Assembly: GCA_027442615.1 (NCBI GenBank)
Contig: DAIBBI010000006.1
Span: 1 to 64,000 of the forward strand
Length of the DNA: 64,000 nucleotides
Direction: 5' to 3'
From: JAJZRV01 sp027442615
Lineage (GTDB): Bacteria > Pseudomonadota > Gammaproteobacteria > Burkholderiales > Ferrovaceae
Positions 37,782-47,049 of this stretch are shown piece after piece (the stretch's first letter is position 1; the number at the start of each line of letters is the position of its first letter). The notes under the pieces are model-generated. The model did no database searches, was not told the origin of the DNA, and was given only the letters and a program-made list of their open reading frames with translations. The position numbers were made by a program, and so were the translations under genes.

Positions 37782-38714
37782 CTACAACGCAGCCGTCAAT
37801 GCCGGCACCACCTGGTTGAGGTCCCCCACCAGCCCATAATCCGCGACCGCAAAGATGGGGGCGTCAGGATCCTTGTTGATGGCCACGATGACCCGGGATG
37901 CCTTCATCCCGGCCAGATGCTGGATGGCACCCGAAATGCCCACGGCAATATAGAGGTCGGGAGCCACGATCTTCCCAGTCTGCCCCACCTGGTAGTCGTT
38001 AGGCACATAGCCCGAGTCCACTGCGGCCCGTGAGGCCCCCAGTGCCGCATTCAATTTATCCGCCAGGGGCTCCAGCAACTCACTGAATCGCTCGGCGCTA
38101 CCCAGACCACGCCCTCCGGAAACGACGACTCGAGCCGTTTCCAGTTCGGGACGGCTGGACTCACTGAGCGCGAGGTCGGTACGGCGCGACAATCCGGCGT
38201 CGACCGGTGCGTCCACCACTTCCAGGCGGGCTGCGCCACCCGTTTCCGGCACGGCATCAAAGGCGGTGGAACGTACGGTCACGACCTTGATGGCATCCTC
38301 AGAACGCACGGTGGCCCAGACGCTGCCCGCATAGATGGGACGCGTAAAAGTGTCTGGAGCATCCACACGAACGATGTCGGAGATTTGCGCCACATCCAGC
38401 AAGGCGGCAACCCGTGGCATCCAGTTTTTGCCCGAGGCGCTCGCCGCTGTAAGCAGATGCGTGTAGCCGCGCGCAAGGCGCACCACCAGATCCGCCATGT
38501 TTTCAGCACCTGGGCCCTGCAGGGCATCGCCTTGCGCAAGCATCACGCAGGTAACGCCTGGCAGGCTGCGTGCTGCTTCCGCCACGGCAGCGCAATGGTG
38601 CCCCGCCACCAGCACATGGATTTCACCACCAATGGCCTGGGCGGCGGCCAGCACGTGGCGCGTGGCGGCCTTGAGATGCAGATTGTCGTGTTCGGCAACA
38701 ACGAGAAGAGTCAT
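37782..38714 (-). CDS. etfA: electron transfer flavoprotein alpha subunit
   Basis: A 310-residue FAD-binding subunit that with EtfB carries electrons from acyl-CoA and other dehydrogenases to ETF:quinone oxidoreductase. The C-terminal FAD domain shows VSGGRGLGSAERF (about 199-211) and SGYVPNDYQVGQTGKIVAPDLYIAVGISGAIQHLAGM spans about 235-270. It lies ten bases after etfB and ends the five-gene leftward operon. No ETF:ubiquinone oxidoreductase gene is in the window. Confidence 0.96.
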   Translation of the reverse strand: MTLLVVAEHDNLHLKAATRHVLAAAQAIGGEIHVLVAGHHCAAVAEAARSLPGVTCVMLAQGDALQGPGAENMADLVVRLARGYTHLLTAASASGKNWMPRVAALLDVAQISDIVRVDAPDTFTRPIYAGSVWATVRSEDAIKVVTVRSTAFDAVPETGGAARLEVVDAPVDAGLSRRTDLALSESSRPELETARVVVSGGRGLGSAERFSELLEPLADKLNAALGASRAAVDSGYVPNDYQVGQTGKIVAPDLYIAVGISGAIQHLAGMKASRVIVAINKDPDAPIFAVADYGLVGDLNQVVPALTAAL

Positions 38715-38724
38715 GGGTTATTCC

Positions 38725-39474
38725 TCAGATCACTTTGGCTTCGTTTTTTAATCTGTCCAGCAGATCGGCCACGTCGTTGACCTTGATGCCGCCCCGACGC
38801 TCTGGAGGCTCTGCCACCTTGAGCAGGGTCAGACGCGAACTTATGTCCACACCCAGGAGTTCAGGGGTCAGCGTTTCCAGGGGCTTCTTTTTGGCTTTCA
38901 TGATGTTGGGCAGCGTGGCATAGCGCGGTTCGTTCAGACGCAGATCCGTGGTGATGACCGCAGGCAGCCGAATGGACAGCGTCTCAAGCCCGCCGTCAAT
39001 CTCGCGCGTCACGCTGGCGTCATCCGTGCCCAACGCGATGCGCGAAGCAAAGGTGGCCTGGGCCCATCCCATCAGGGCGGCCAGCATCTGACCGGTCTGG
39101 CTGGCATCGTCATCGATGGCCTGCTTGCCGCAGATCACAAGGCCTGGTTGCTCGCGCGCCACCAGCGCCTTGAGCAGTTTGGCCACAGCCAGAGGTTGCA
39201 GCGGTTCGTCGGTTTCCACCAGCACGGCGCGATCTGCCCCCAGGGCGAGTGCCGTGCGCAGGGTTTCCTGGCAGGCCTGCGGACCGCATGAAACGGCGAT
39301 GATCTCGCTGGCCTGACCGGCTTCCTTGAGCCGAATGGCGGCTTCCATGGCGATTTCATCGAAGGGGTTCATGGACATCTTGAGGCCCGACAGTTCCACG
39401 TCAGTGCCATCAGCCTTGGGACGCGCCTTGATGTTGTAGTCCAGAACTCGTTTGACAGGCACCAATACTTTCAT
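38725..39474 (-). CDS. etfB: electron transfer flavoprotein beta subunit
   Basis: A 249-residue EtfB with the family start MKVLVPVKRVLDYN, the AMP-site region (LALGADRAVLVET; CGKQAIDDDASQTGQMLA) and the LAKAKKKPLETL-like dehydrogenase recognition loop (here MKAKKKPLETL, about 192-202). GGAAATC precedes the ATG. Its gene sits between the thiolase and etfA, which points to service of beta-oxidation rather than nitrogen fixation. Confidence 0.96.
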   Translation of the reverse strand: MKVLVPVKRVLDYNIKARPKADGTDVELSGLKMSMNPFDEIAMEAAIRLKEAGQASEIIAVSCGPQACQETLRTALALGADRAVLVETDEPLQPLAVAKLLKALVAREQPGLVICGKQAIDDDASQTGQMLAALMGWAQATFASRIALGTDDASVTREIDGGLETLSIRLPAVITTDLRLNEPRYATLPNIMKAKKKPLETLTPELLGVDISSRLTLLKVAEPPERRGGIKVNDVADLLDRLKNEAKVI

Positions 39475-39523
39475 GAATCAGATTTCCTTGTTATTTTGGA
39501 AAAGCGCGATGGATCACCGCGCA

Positions 39524-40711
39524 TCATACCCGTTCGAACAATGCAGCAGCACCCTGCCCCATACCCACACAGAGCGTCACCATGCCATAGCGCCCACCGG
39601 TGCGATGCAAACCATGAATCAGGGTGGCTGCCCTGATGGCGCCACTTGCACCCAGCGGGTGGCCCAAGGCAATGGCGCCGCCCACGGGATTGAGCCGTTC
39701 GGGGTCAAAGCCAAGGGTTTTCTGTACGGCGAGGACTTGTGCCGCAAACGCTTCATTCAGTTCAACCCAGTCCAGTTGCTTTTGCAACAGCCCTGCGCGC
39801 TTGAGCAGGGCGGGCACGGCCTCCACCGGGCCGATTCCCATGATGGCAGGCGGGACGCCCTTGACGGAAAAACCGACCACGCGTGCCAGGGGCTGCAGGG
39901 AAAAACGCCTGACGGCAGCTTCACTGGCAAGAATATGACATGCTGCGCCATCCGACATTTGACTGCTGTTGCCCGCGGTCACGGAGCCCTTGACCTGAAA
40001 CGCAGGCTTGAGGCGCGCCAGGGCTTCCAGTGTGGTATCGGTGCGCGGCCCCTCGTCCTGATCCACCATAACCGACTGGACGCGCACCTCGTCCGTGTCC
40101 TCGACGGGTTGCCGTTGCGTCACCATCACCGGCGTGATTTCGGCCCCAAATGCGCCGGCTTGTTGCGCGGCGACGGCGCGTTGGTGAGATTGGAGTGCGA
40201 AGGCATCCTGATCCTGTCGCGAAATATTCCACCGATGCGCCACATTCTCGGCAGTGATTCCCATACCATAGGCCATGCCCAGATTATCGGCACTCTGAAA
40301 CACCGCAGGATGCACGGATGGATGGTACCCCCCCATGGGAATACGGCTCATGGATTCGACGCCACCCGCCAGCAGTACATCCGCCTCACCGACACGGATG
40401 CGGTCCGCCGCGATCTGCAGCGCTGAAAGCCCGGAAGCGCAGAACCGGTTGACGGTCATGCCTCCCGCAGAGACGGGCACCCCGGCCAGGAGCGCCGCAC
40501 TGCGGGCAATGTTGAGACCCTGTTCCCCTTCCGGCATGGCGCAACCCATGATGACGTCTTCAATGGCTTCAGGATCCAGTCCCGGTGCCCGCTTCAAGGC
40601 GCCCTGAATTGCAGCGATCAGCAGGTCGTCGGCACGTACGTTCCTGAACACGCCACGTCCGGCACGGCCCACGGGCGTTCGGGTGGCTGCAACGATATAG
40701 ACGCTGTTCAT
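39524..40711 (-). CDS. fadA: acetyl-CoA C-acyltransferase (beta-ketothiolase)
   Basis: A 395-residue thiolase. The acyl-accepting Cys is C91 in NRFCASGL, the catalytic His lies in GGAIALGHPLGASGA and the second Cys in LCVGMGQGAA near the C-terminus. It would cleave 3-ketoacyl-CoA to acetyl-CoA and a shortened acyl-CoA. A GGGAG ribosome site precedes the ATG. It lies twelve bases after the FadB-like gene, so the two probably form the beta-oxidation pair; a biosynthetic acetoacetyl-CoA thiolase role is less likely in this context. Confidence 0.92.
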   Translation of the reverse strand: MNSVYIVAATRTPVGRAGRGVFRNVRADDLLIAAIQGALKRAPGLDPEAIEDVIMGCAMPEGEQGLNIARSAALLAGVPVSAGGMTVNRFCASGLSALQIAADRIRVGEADVLLAGGVESMSRIPMGGYHPSVHPAVFQSADNLGMAYGMGITAENVAHRWNISRQDQDAFALQSHQRAVAAQQAGAFGAEITPVMVTQRQPVEDTDEVRVQSVMVDQDEGPRTDTTLEALARLKPAFQVKGSVTAGNSSQMSDGAACHILASEAAVRRFSLQPLARVVGFSVKGVPPAIMGIGPVEAVPALLKRAGLLQKQLDWVELNEAFAAQVLAVQKTLGFDPERLNPVGGAIALGHPLGASGAIRAATLIHGLHRTGGRYGMVTLCVGMGQGAAALFERV

Positions 40712-40723
40712 GAGGTCTCCCGA

Positions 40724-43108
40724 TCAGTTGCGAAATGGTTTGCCCGTATCCAGCAGCGCCTGGATGCGTTCACGGGTTTTGGCATGGGTCATGAGTTCGC
40801 AGAAATGCTTGCGCTCCAGGGCCAGGATGGCGCGTTCACTCTGCATCGTGCCGCAGTCAACATCACCGCCGCATAGAACGTCGGCAATGGCCGTACCGAT
40901 GACCACGTCGTAGTCGGTCAACTGGCCGGCCGCGTTGTAATTGACCAGCAGATTCATCAGGATGGCCTTGCCATCGCGACCGGCTACCGGAAACGAACGC
41001 TCCAGCGGCGGACTGTAGCCGGCATCGGCGAGCGCACGCGCCTCGGCAAGCGCAATGAAGAGAAGCTCGTCCTGGTGTGCAGCAATCACGTCACCGTCGA
41101 GCAAAAGACCCGCCTGACGCGCCTCGATGGCACTGGTGCTGACCTCGGCGCGCATGACGCGGGCAAATCCATCCTTGAGGGCGCTGATGGCGTCAAGGGG
41201 CGTTCCTGCCAGCAAGGCACGCTCGCCTGCGCGACGTGCCAGGGTGGTTAATCCGCCTGCTCCAGGCAACAATCCCACGTTCACTTCCACCAGTCCCACA
41301 TGGGATTCGAAATGAGCAACGCGTCGATCGCAGTGCAAAAACGCTTCACACCCTCCCCCCAGGGCATAGCCCCTGGCTGCCGCAACGGTGGGGATCTGGG
41401 AAAACCGGAGCCGGCGCATCACGTCCTGAAACATTTTCTGTTCGGCACCGAACCCGTCGAGGCCTGTACGGGTATAGAGGGTGAGAAAGCCACTCAGGTC
41501 GCCGCCAGCCGAAAAGGGCTCGCCAGGGCCCCAGATCACGAGGCCGCGAAAATCCGTCTCAGCGCAGGTAACGGCCTTGCCCAGACCCTTCAGGGCTCCC
41601 GTGTTGAAGGTGCGCATCTTGGTTTTGATGGTGGCGATCAGAAACTCGCCATCCAGCGTCCAGGCGCGCACGAATTCGTCTTCAAACACGGTCGTTCCCG
41701 CAGTATCTGGAGGCTGCCCGGGCCCTGCCACCACCGTTTCAGGGAACAACTGGCGCTGATACACCGGCAAGGTGCTGGACGGCAAATAGCGTTGTGTCGC
41801 CGCGCTCCAGGACCCCGCGGGGGTATGCACGCCTTTGCGCCCATCCATCACCCAGGCCGGCAATGCTTCACTGGACAGCGCCCGACCCGCTGCAATGTCC
41901 TCGGCAATCCATTGCGCCACGGTCTGCCACCCGGCGCGCTGCCAGGTCTCGAAGGGGCCTTCTTGCCAGCCAAAACCCCAGCGCAGGGCGAAATCCACGT
42001 CGCGTGCCGAATGGGCTATGCGCGCCAGATGCACCGCGCAATAGTGGAAGGTATCGCGATACAGGGCCCACAGAAACTGCGCTTCCTTGTGGTTCGAGGC
42101 ACGCAGGGCAGCCATCCGTTCTGCGGGAGGCAGTTTGAGGAGTGCTGCAACTTCAGGAGCCGCTTTGCCGCCACCTGCCACATAGTCGAGCATGGCGGGG
42201 TCCAGCCGTAAAATCTCCCGTCCCACTTTCTTGTAGAAACCGGCGCCGGATTTGGCTCCCAGCCAACCCGCTTCAATCAGCTGCGCCACCACCGGGGGGG
42301 TGGCGTAGGCCGCGCGAAAGGAATCCTCGGGCAGCTGGTCCTGGAGCGTGCGTACCACATGCAGCAAGGTATCCAACCCCACCACATCCGCCGTACGGTA
42401 GGTGGCCGAAGGGGCACGCCCCAGTTTCCTGCCTGTGAGATCGTCCACCACGTCGCAGCTCAGTCCGAATTTTTCAGCCTCGATCAGAGTAAACAGCATT
42501 CCGGCCACGCCGACGCGGTTGGCCACGAAGTTGGGTGTATCGAGCGCGCGCACCACGCGCTTGCCCAGGCGGGTGGTCACGAAGGTTTCCAGATCGTCCA
42601 GAATGGCTGCTGCCGTGCCCGCCGTGGGGATCAGCTCCACCAGGCTCATGTAACGCGGCGGGTTGAAGAAGTGGATGCCGCAGAAGCGCTCGCGCAGCGC
42701 CTCGGGCAATTCCTGCGACAGGGCAGTGATGGAGAGCCCCGAGGTATTGGACGCAAGAATCGTCCGCGCCCCCACGTACGGGGTAATCCTGCGATAAAGC
42801 TCGCTTTTCCAGTCCATGCGCTCGCCGATGGCTTCGATGACGAGATCACATTCCTTCAGCAATGGCAGATGCTGATCATAATTGGCGGGCCGGATGAGGG
42901 CTGCATCTGCTGCAAAGCCGAGTGGCGCGGGGCGGATCTTCTTGAGGCGCTCCACCGCCCTGGTGGCGATGGCGTTTTTATCACCGTCTGGTGCAGCGAG
43001 ATCGAATAACAGCACGGGGATGCGCAAATTGATCAGATGAGCCGCAATCTGCGCACCCATCACCCCCGCCCCCAGCACAGCGACCTTTCGTACGATGAAT
43101 CGACTCAC
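40724..43108 (-). CDS. bifunctional 3-hydroxyacyl-CoA dehydrogenase / enoyl-CoA hydratase, FadN-like order
   Basis: A 794-residue fusion. The dehydrogenase comes first (NAD motif KVAVLGAGVMGAQIAAHL at 8-25; catalytic region with GIHFFNPPRYMSLVE about 140-155 and two C-terminal helical domains), and the crotonase part comes last (about 500-690; WGPGEPFSAGGDLSGF and AAARGYALGGGCE). This is the reverse of E. coli FadB, where the hydratase is N-terminal, and matches FadN-like proteins. It would carry out the middle two steps of beta-oxidation. It is second in an operon with thiolase and etfBA. Confidence 0.9.
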   Translation of the reverse strand: MSRFIVRKVAVLGAGVMGAQIAAHLINLRIPVLLFDLAAPDGDKNAIATRAVERLKKIRPAPLGFAADAALIRPANYDQHLPLLKECDLVIEAIGERMDWKSELYRRITPYVGARTILASNTSGLSITALSQELPEALRERFCGIHFFNPPRYMSLVELIPTAGTAAAILDDLETFVTTRLGKRVVRALDTPNFVANRVGVAGMLFTLIEAEKFGLSCDVVDDLTGRKLGRAPSATYRTADVVGLDTLLHVVRTLQDQLPEDSFRAAYATPPVVAQLIEAGWLGAKSGAGFYKKVGREILRLDPAMLDYVAGGGKAAPEVAALLKLPPAERMAALRASNHKEAQFLWALYRDTFHYCAVHLARIAHSARDVDFALRWGFGWQEGPFETWQRAGWQTVAQWIAEDIAAGRALSSEALPAWVMDGRKGVHTPAGSWSAATQRYLPSSTLPVYQRQLFPETVVAGPGQPPDTAGTTVFEDEFVRAWTLDGEFLIATIKTKMRTFNTGALKGLGKAVTCAETDFRGLVIWGPGEPFSAGGDLSGFLTLYTRTGLDGFGAEQKMFQDVMRRLRFSQIPTVAAARGYALGGGCEAFLHCDRRVAHFESHVGLVEVNVGLLPGAGGLTTLARRAGERALLAGTPLDAISALKDGFARVMRAEVSTSAIEARQAGLLLDGDVIAAHQDELLFIALAEARALADAGYSPPLERSFPVAGRDGKAILMNLLVNYNAAGQLTDYDVVIGTAIADVLCGGDVDCGTMQSERAILALERKHFCELMTHAKTRERIQALLDTGKPFRN

Positions 43109-43132
43109 GCTCCTGACTCCTGATGGATTGAA

Positions 43133-44203
43133 TCAAATAGCCGCGGCAATCGCCACTCCGACCTCCGTCGTGCTGGCGGTGCCGCCCAGGTCCGGCGTCC
43201 GGGGGCCTTGCACCAACACTTCCTCAATGGCCTTGACGATGGCGTCATGGGCCGCCCGATAATTCCCACCTTCACCCAGAAAATCCATCATCAGGGCGCC
43301 GGACCAGATCATGGCTACGGGATTGGCCATGTTGCGGCCGTAAATGTCGGGGGCAGAGCCGTGAACGGGCTCGAACAGCGAGGGAAATAATCGCTCCGGG
43401 TTCAGGCTTGCCGAAGGGGCAATGCCGATCGTCCCGGTGCAGGCAGGACCGAGGTCCGAAAGAATGTCGCCAAACAGGTTGGAGGCCACCACCACGTCAA
43501 AGCGCTCGGGGCTCAGGACGAACCGCGCCGTGAGGATGTCGATGTGGTACTTGTCCCAGTGAACGGTGGGGTATTCGGCAGCCACGGCCTCCACCCGTTC
43601 ATCCCAATAGGGCATGCTGATGGAGATGCCGTTGGACTTGGTGGCCGAGGTGAGATGGCGACGCGGACGCTTTTGCGCCAGTTCGAAGGCATAGCGCAAG
43701 ATGCGGTCCACACCCTTGCGCGAGAACACGGATTCCTGCACCACAACTTCGCGTTCGGTGCCGGCAAACATTCTGCCGCCAATGGAGGAATATTCGCCTT
43801 CGGTGTTTTCGCGAACCACCAGAAAATCGATATCGCCCGGCTTTTTTCCCGCCAGGGGCGAGGGCACGCCGGGCATCAGGCGCACTGGACGCAGGTTGAC
43901 GTACTGGTCGAACTCGCGCCGGAACTTGATCAGGGAGCCCCAGAGCGAGACATGGTCCGGAACCACTTCGGGCCAGCCAACCGCCCCAAAATAAATGGCG
44001 TCAAATCCTTTGAGTTGGTCAAACCAGTCGGCGGGCATCATTTCACCGTGCTTTTGCCACCACGCCGCACTGGCCCAGTCAAACCAGGTCCATTCCAGGG
44101 CGATGCCCATCTTGCGGGCAGCGGCATCCACGACGCGCACCCCGTCGGGCATGACTTCCATGCCAATGCCATCCCCCGGGATGACTGCAATGCGATGTGC
44201 CAT
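43133..44203 (-). CDS. tartrate/D-malate dehydrogenase-like beta-decarboxylating dehydrogenase
   Basis: A 356-residue member of the isocitrate/isopropylmalate dehydrogenase family. Substrate and metal motifs are visible: PGDGIGMEV (about 7-15), FLVVRENTEGEYSSIGG (about 130-146), TSATKSNGISISMPYWD, DILTARFVLSPERFDVVVASNLFGDILSDL and EPVHGSAPDIYG. The NTEGEYSS loop and overall sequence fit the tartrate/D-malate (DmlA/TtuC) branch better than LeuB or Icd. The ATG at 44203 has an AAGGAATTG ribosome site; the upstream ATG at 44227 lacks family support. It heads the beta-oxidation operon. Confidence 0.8.
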   Translation of the reverse strand: MAHRIAVIPGDGIGMEVMPDGVRVVDAAARKMGIALEWTWFDWASAAWWQKHGEMMPADWFDQLKGFDAIYFGAVGWPEVVPDHVSLWGSLIKFRREFDQYVNLRPVRLMPGVPSPLAGKKPGDIDFLVVRENTEGEYSSIGGRMFAGTEREVVVQESVFSRKGVDRILRYAFELAQKRPRRHLTSATKSNGISISMPYWDERVEAVAAEYPTVHWDKYHIDILTARFVLSPERFDVVVASNLFGDILSDLGPACTGTIGIAPSASLNPERLFPSLFEPVHGSAPDIYGRNMANPVAMIWSGALMMDFLGEGGNYRAAHDAIVKAIEEVLVQGPRTPDLGGTASTTEVGVAIAAAI

Positions 44204-44296
44204 CAATTCCTTTTGGGTGCGAGACACCCGATACTGATCAACGAGACGGCAATTTTACCGCATTGCCGCATCACTGAGCAGGAGTAGAATGGCGGT

Positions 44297-46072
44297 ATGC
44301 GTTTGGTACTCGATTTTGCCGATCACCCGGGACATGTCATCAGACGGGTGTTTACAGAACCCAGTGTGGTCCTGAAAGCCCATCACCCGGATGAAGTGAG
44401 GCCTTTGCTGGACCAGATCGCGGAGGCTACTGGCAACGGCGCTTATGCGGCCGGGTACATGAGCTATGAATGCGCCCCCGCTTTTGAGCCCAGCGCGCGG
44501 GTTCACGGCTCCATGGCCCTGCCCATCGCACAATTTGGGGTGTTCCATGCCCCAAAGACCATGATGTACACACCGCCTGCTACCGAACCCCTGTCCTGTT
44601 CCCCATGGACGCTCGACGTCTCGCCGCAAACCTACGAGCAAAACATCCGCCTGATTCATGAAGCCATTGAAAGAGGCGACACCTATCAAATCAATTACAC
44701 GCTACGGGCTGCAGCGCACCTGACGGGGTCGAGCTGGCAATATTACGAACGTTTGCGTCACGCGCAGCGCGCCGATTACTGCGCCTGGCTGGATTGCAAT
44801 GATTTTCAGATACTCTCCATCTCTCCGGAATTGTTCTTCGCCAAAACCGGCAACGTGGTCACCACCCGCCCCATGAAGGGAACAGTCCGCAGGGGGTTTC
44901 AACCCGAGGAAGACGCTGCCCTGGAGCGATGGCTTTCCGAATCGCGCAAGAACCGCGCAGAAAACCTCATGATCGTGGACCTGCTGCGCAATGACCTGTC
45001 CCGCATCGCGCGCTCAGGGACAGTTCACGTCCCGGCCCTGTTTACCATCGAACGCTACCCCACCGTGCTGCAGATGACGTCCACGGTAGAGGCCACCTTG
45101 CGCGATGAAACGGCGCTGGGAGACATCTTTGCGGCCCTGTTTCCCTGCGGCTCCATCACTGGCGCCCCCAAGCTTAAATCCATGGAACTGATCCATCAAC
45201 TGGAGGCTACCCCTCGCGGCCCCTATTGCGGCGCGGTGGGCTGGATTAAACCAGGGGGAGACGCCCAGTTCAACGTGGCGATTCGTACCCTCACCCTCGA
45301 TACGGACAGCGGCGCCATGGTCTGCGGCCTGGGTGGCGGCATTACCTGGGACTCGCGCAGTGACGACGAGTATGCCGAAGTCGTCACCAAGTCGAAATTC
45401 CTGGACTTTGAGCCCAAAGGTTACGAGCTGCTTGAAACCATGCTCCTGCGGGATGGACAGTTCTGGCTGGAAGCGCAGCATCTGGCCCGCCTTAGCCAAT
45501 CTGCCGCCACCTTGGGGTTTCCACCTCTCACGGCGGCTTTGAGCCAAATCCTGGCGGGCTACGCCCTGCAGTACCCCCAGGGCGACTATCGCGTGCGCCT
45601 GTGCTACGGCCGGGAAGGCACGGTGCACCTCGAGGGGTGTCCCGTCGAGCCCAATCCTGCGCTGACGGTGTCCGTCACCCTGGCGCGCTCTCCGGTCTCA
45701 TCCCAAGACACCCTCCTGCAACATAAAACCACACAGCGCGACCTCTATGAGCACCATGTGCAGGCCGCCTTGCCCGGTCATTACGATGTACTGTTGTGGA
45801 ACGAACGCGGTGAGGTCACCGAATTTACGCGCGGCAACCTTGTATTGGAGCAAAATGAGGCGTTCTACACGCCGCCTCAGGCTTGCGGTCTGCTTCCCGG
45901 CGCATATCGGCAATGCCTGCTTGATGAGGGTCGGCTCGTGGAACGGGTTGTCACCCTGGCGGACCTGGCTCAAGCCGAAGCGCTGTGGTTCGTGAATAGC
46001 GTGCGCGGTTGGGTTGCGGTACAGTTACCCCCCGGCGCCATAGCGCAAGCCATTCTGGACTTTCAATCATGA
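44297..46072 (+). CDS. pabB: aminodeoxychorismate synthase component I fused to aminodeoxychorismate lyase
   Basis: A 591-residue PabB-PabC fusion. Residues about 1-370 form the chorismate-binding domain (YQINYTLR, FFAKTGNVVTTRPMKGTVRRG, ENLMIVDLLRNDLSRI, FPCGSITGAPKLKSMELI). A class IV PLP domain follows (about 380-590), with the lysine in KTTQRDLYE and TEFTRGNLVLEQ. It converts chorismate, with a PabA glutaminase encoded elsewhere, to 4-aminobenzoate for folate. The stop overlaps the start of an importer gene by four bases, unusual company for a folate gene. Confidence 0.93.
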   Translation: MRLVLDFADHPGHVIRRVFTEPSVVLKAHHPDEVRPLLDQIAEATGNGAYAAGYMSYECAPAFEPSARVHGSMALPIAQFGVFHAPKTMMYTPPATEPLSCSPWTLDVSPQTYEQNIRLIHEAIERGDTYQINYTLRAAAHLTGSSWQYYERLRHAQRADYCAWLDCNDFQILSISPELFFAKTGNVVTTRPMKGTVRRGFQPEEDAALERWLSESRKNRAENLMIVDLLRNDLSRIARSGTVHVPALFTIERYPTVLQMTSTVEATLRDETALGDIFAALFPCGSITGAPKLKSMELIHQLEATPRGPYCGAVGWIKPGGDAQFNVAIRTLTLDTDSGAMVCGLGGGITWDSRSDDEYAEVVTKSKFLDFEPKGYELLETMLLRDGQFWLEAQHLARLSQSAATLGFPPLTAALSQILAGYALQYPQGDYRVRLCYGREGTVHLEGCPVEPNPALTVSVTLARSPVSSQDTLLQHKTTQRDLYEHHVQAALPGHYDVLLWNERGEVTEFTRGNLVLEQNEAFYTPPQACGLLPGAYRQCLLDEGRLVERVVTLADLAQAEALWFVNSVRGWVAVQLPPGAIAQAILDFQS

Positions 46073-47049
46073 GGTATGAAATGCGTTGGACGCACGGTTT
46101 CCTGATTTCGGTATTGTTGATGGTAATGAGTCCGCTCCAGGCTGAGGACGTGGTGCGCCTGGGCAATCTCAAGCTTGCACACTTTGGCGCTGTGGGCTAC
46201 ATCAAGGAAATCGCACCAAAGTGCGGCCTCAAGGTGGAAGAGCGCCTGTTTGCCAAAGGCCCTGACATCATGCAGGCGATGATTGCGGATGAACTTGACG
46301 TGGGCGCCACGGCTTCTGAAGCGGCCATTTCCGGTCGCGCCAATGGCGTACCCATTGTGATCGTGGCTGGATTTGCCCGGGGCGGAGCCCGTTTGCTCAG
46401 CCGGGCCGACCTTCACCTCAAAACCATCGAGAGCCTCAAATCCAGAAAAGTCGGTGTGACACGCGGTGGCATCCAGGAGGTGCTGCTGGTGGCGGAACTC
46501 GCACAACACAAAATGACCTGGTCCGACCAGCCAGGCAAGGACGTTCAGCTGATTTATCTGGCTTACCCCGATCTCAACCAGGCCCTGATGCAGAAGAATG
46601 TGGACGCCATCATGCAAAGCGAACCCTACTCCTCCCAGGCACTGGCCCAGGGTTGGGGCACGGAATTGATGAAGCCCTACGATACCCCCATTGGCGAACC
46701 CATCCGGACGCTGGTCATGACGGAAAAGTTTTATGCCAACAAGCCCGTGGCTCAAAAGTTCATGCAATGCTTTGTGCTCGCCACAAAAACCTTCATCGAC
46801 CAGCCGCAAGTCGCCGAAAAATACGTGCGCGATGCCATCTTCAAGCACCAGCTTTCCAGCGAGGAGTTTCAGGCCGCCATCGCCAATTCACCCTATTCCT
46901 ACAACATCACTCCTGAACATATCCAACGCACCGCCGATACCATGTTCAAATACGGCATCGGCAAGATGTCCGCGCCACCGATGGCGCGCGACTTTGTCAA
47001 AACCGATTTGCTGGAAGCCGCCAAGAAGACGCTGGACATCAAGCCATGA
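46069..47049 (+). CDS. ABC importer substrate-binding protein, SsuA/NMT1-like
   Basis: A 326-residue periplasmic binding protein. The signal peptide (about 1-25) ends near PLQAEDV. The mature part has the NMT1/SsuA fold pattern: binding of a small molecule between lobes, with GAVGYIKE, the segment AMIADELDVGATASEAAISGRANG and VGVTRGGIQEVLL. The ATG at 46069 overlaps the pabBC stop (ATGA); an in-frame ATG four codons later is possible. Permease and ATPase genes follow. The ligand is unknown; relatives bind sulfonates, taurine, nitrate or thiamine precursors. Confidence 0.85.
   Translation: MRYEMRWTHGFLISVLLMVMSPLQAEDVVRLGNLKLAHFGAVGYIKEIAPKCGLKVEERLFAKGPDIMQAMIADELDVGATASEAAISGRANGVPIVIVAGFARGGARLLSRADLHLKTIESLKSRKVGVTRGGIQEVLLVAELAQHKMTWSDQPGKDVQLIYLAYPDLNQALMQKNVDAIMQSEPYSSQALAQGWGTELMKPYDTPIGEPIRTLVMTEKFYANKPVAQKFMQCFVLATKTFIDQPQVAEKYVRDAIFKHQLSSEEFQAAIANSPYSYNITPEHIQRTADTMFKYGIGKMSAPPMARDFVKTDLLEAAKKTLDIKP

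Noticed and set aside
41300..42211. 303-codon open frame on the plus strand
   Set aside because: Antisense shadow of the FadN-like gene; no known features.
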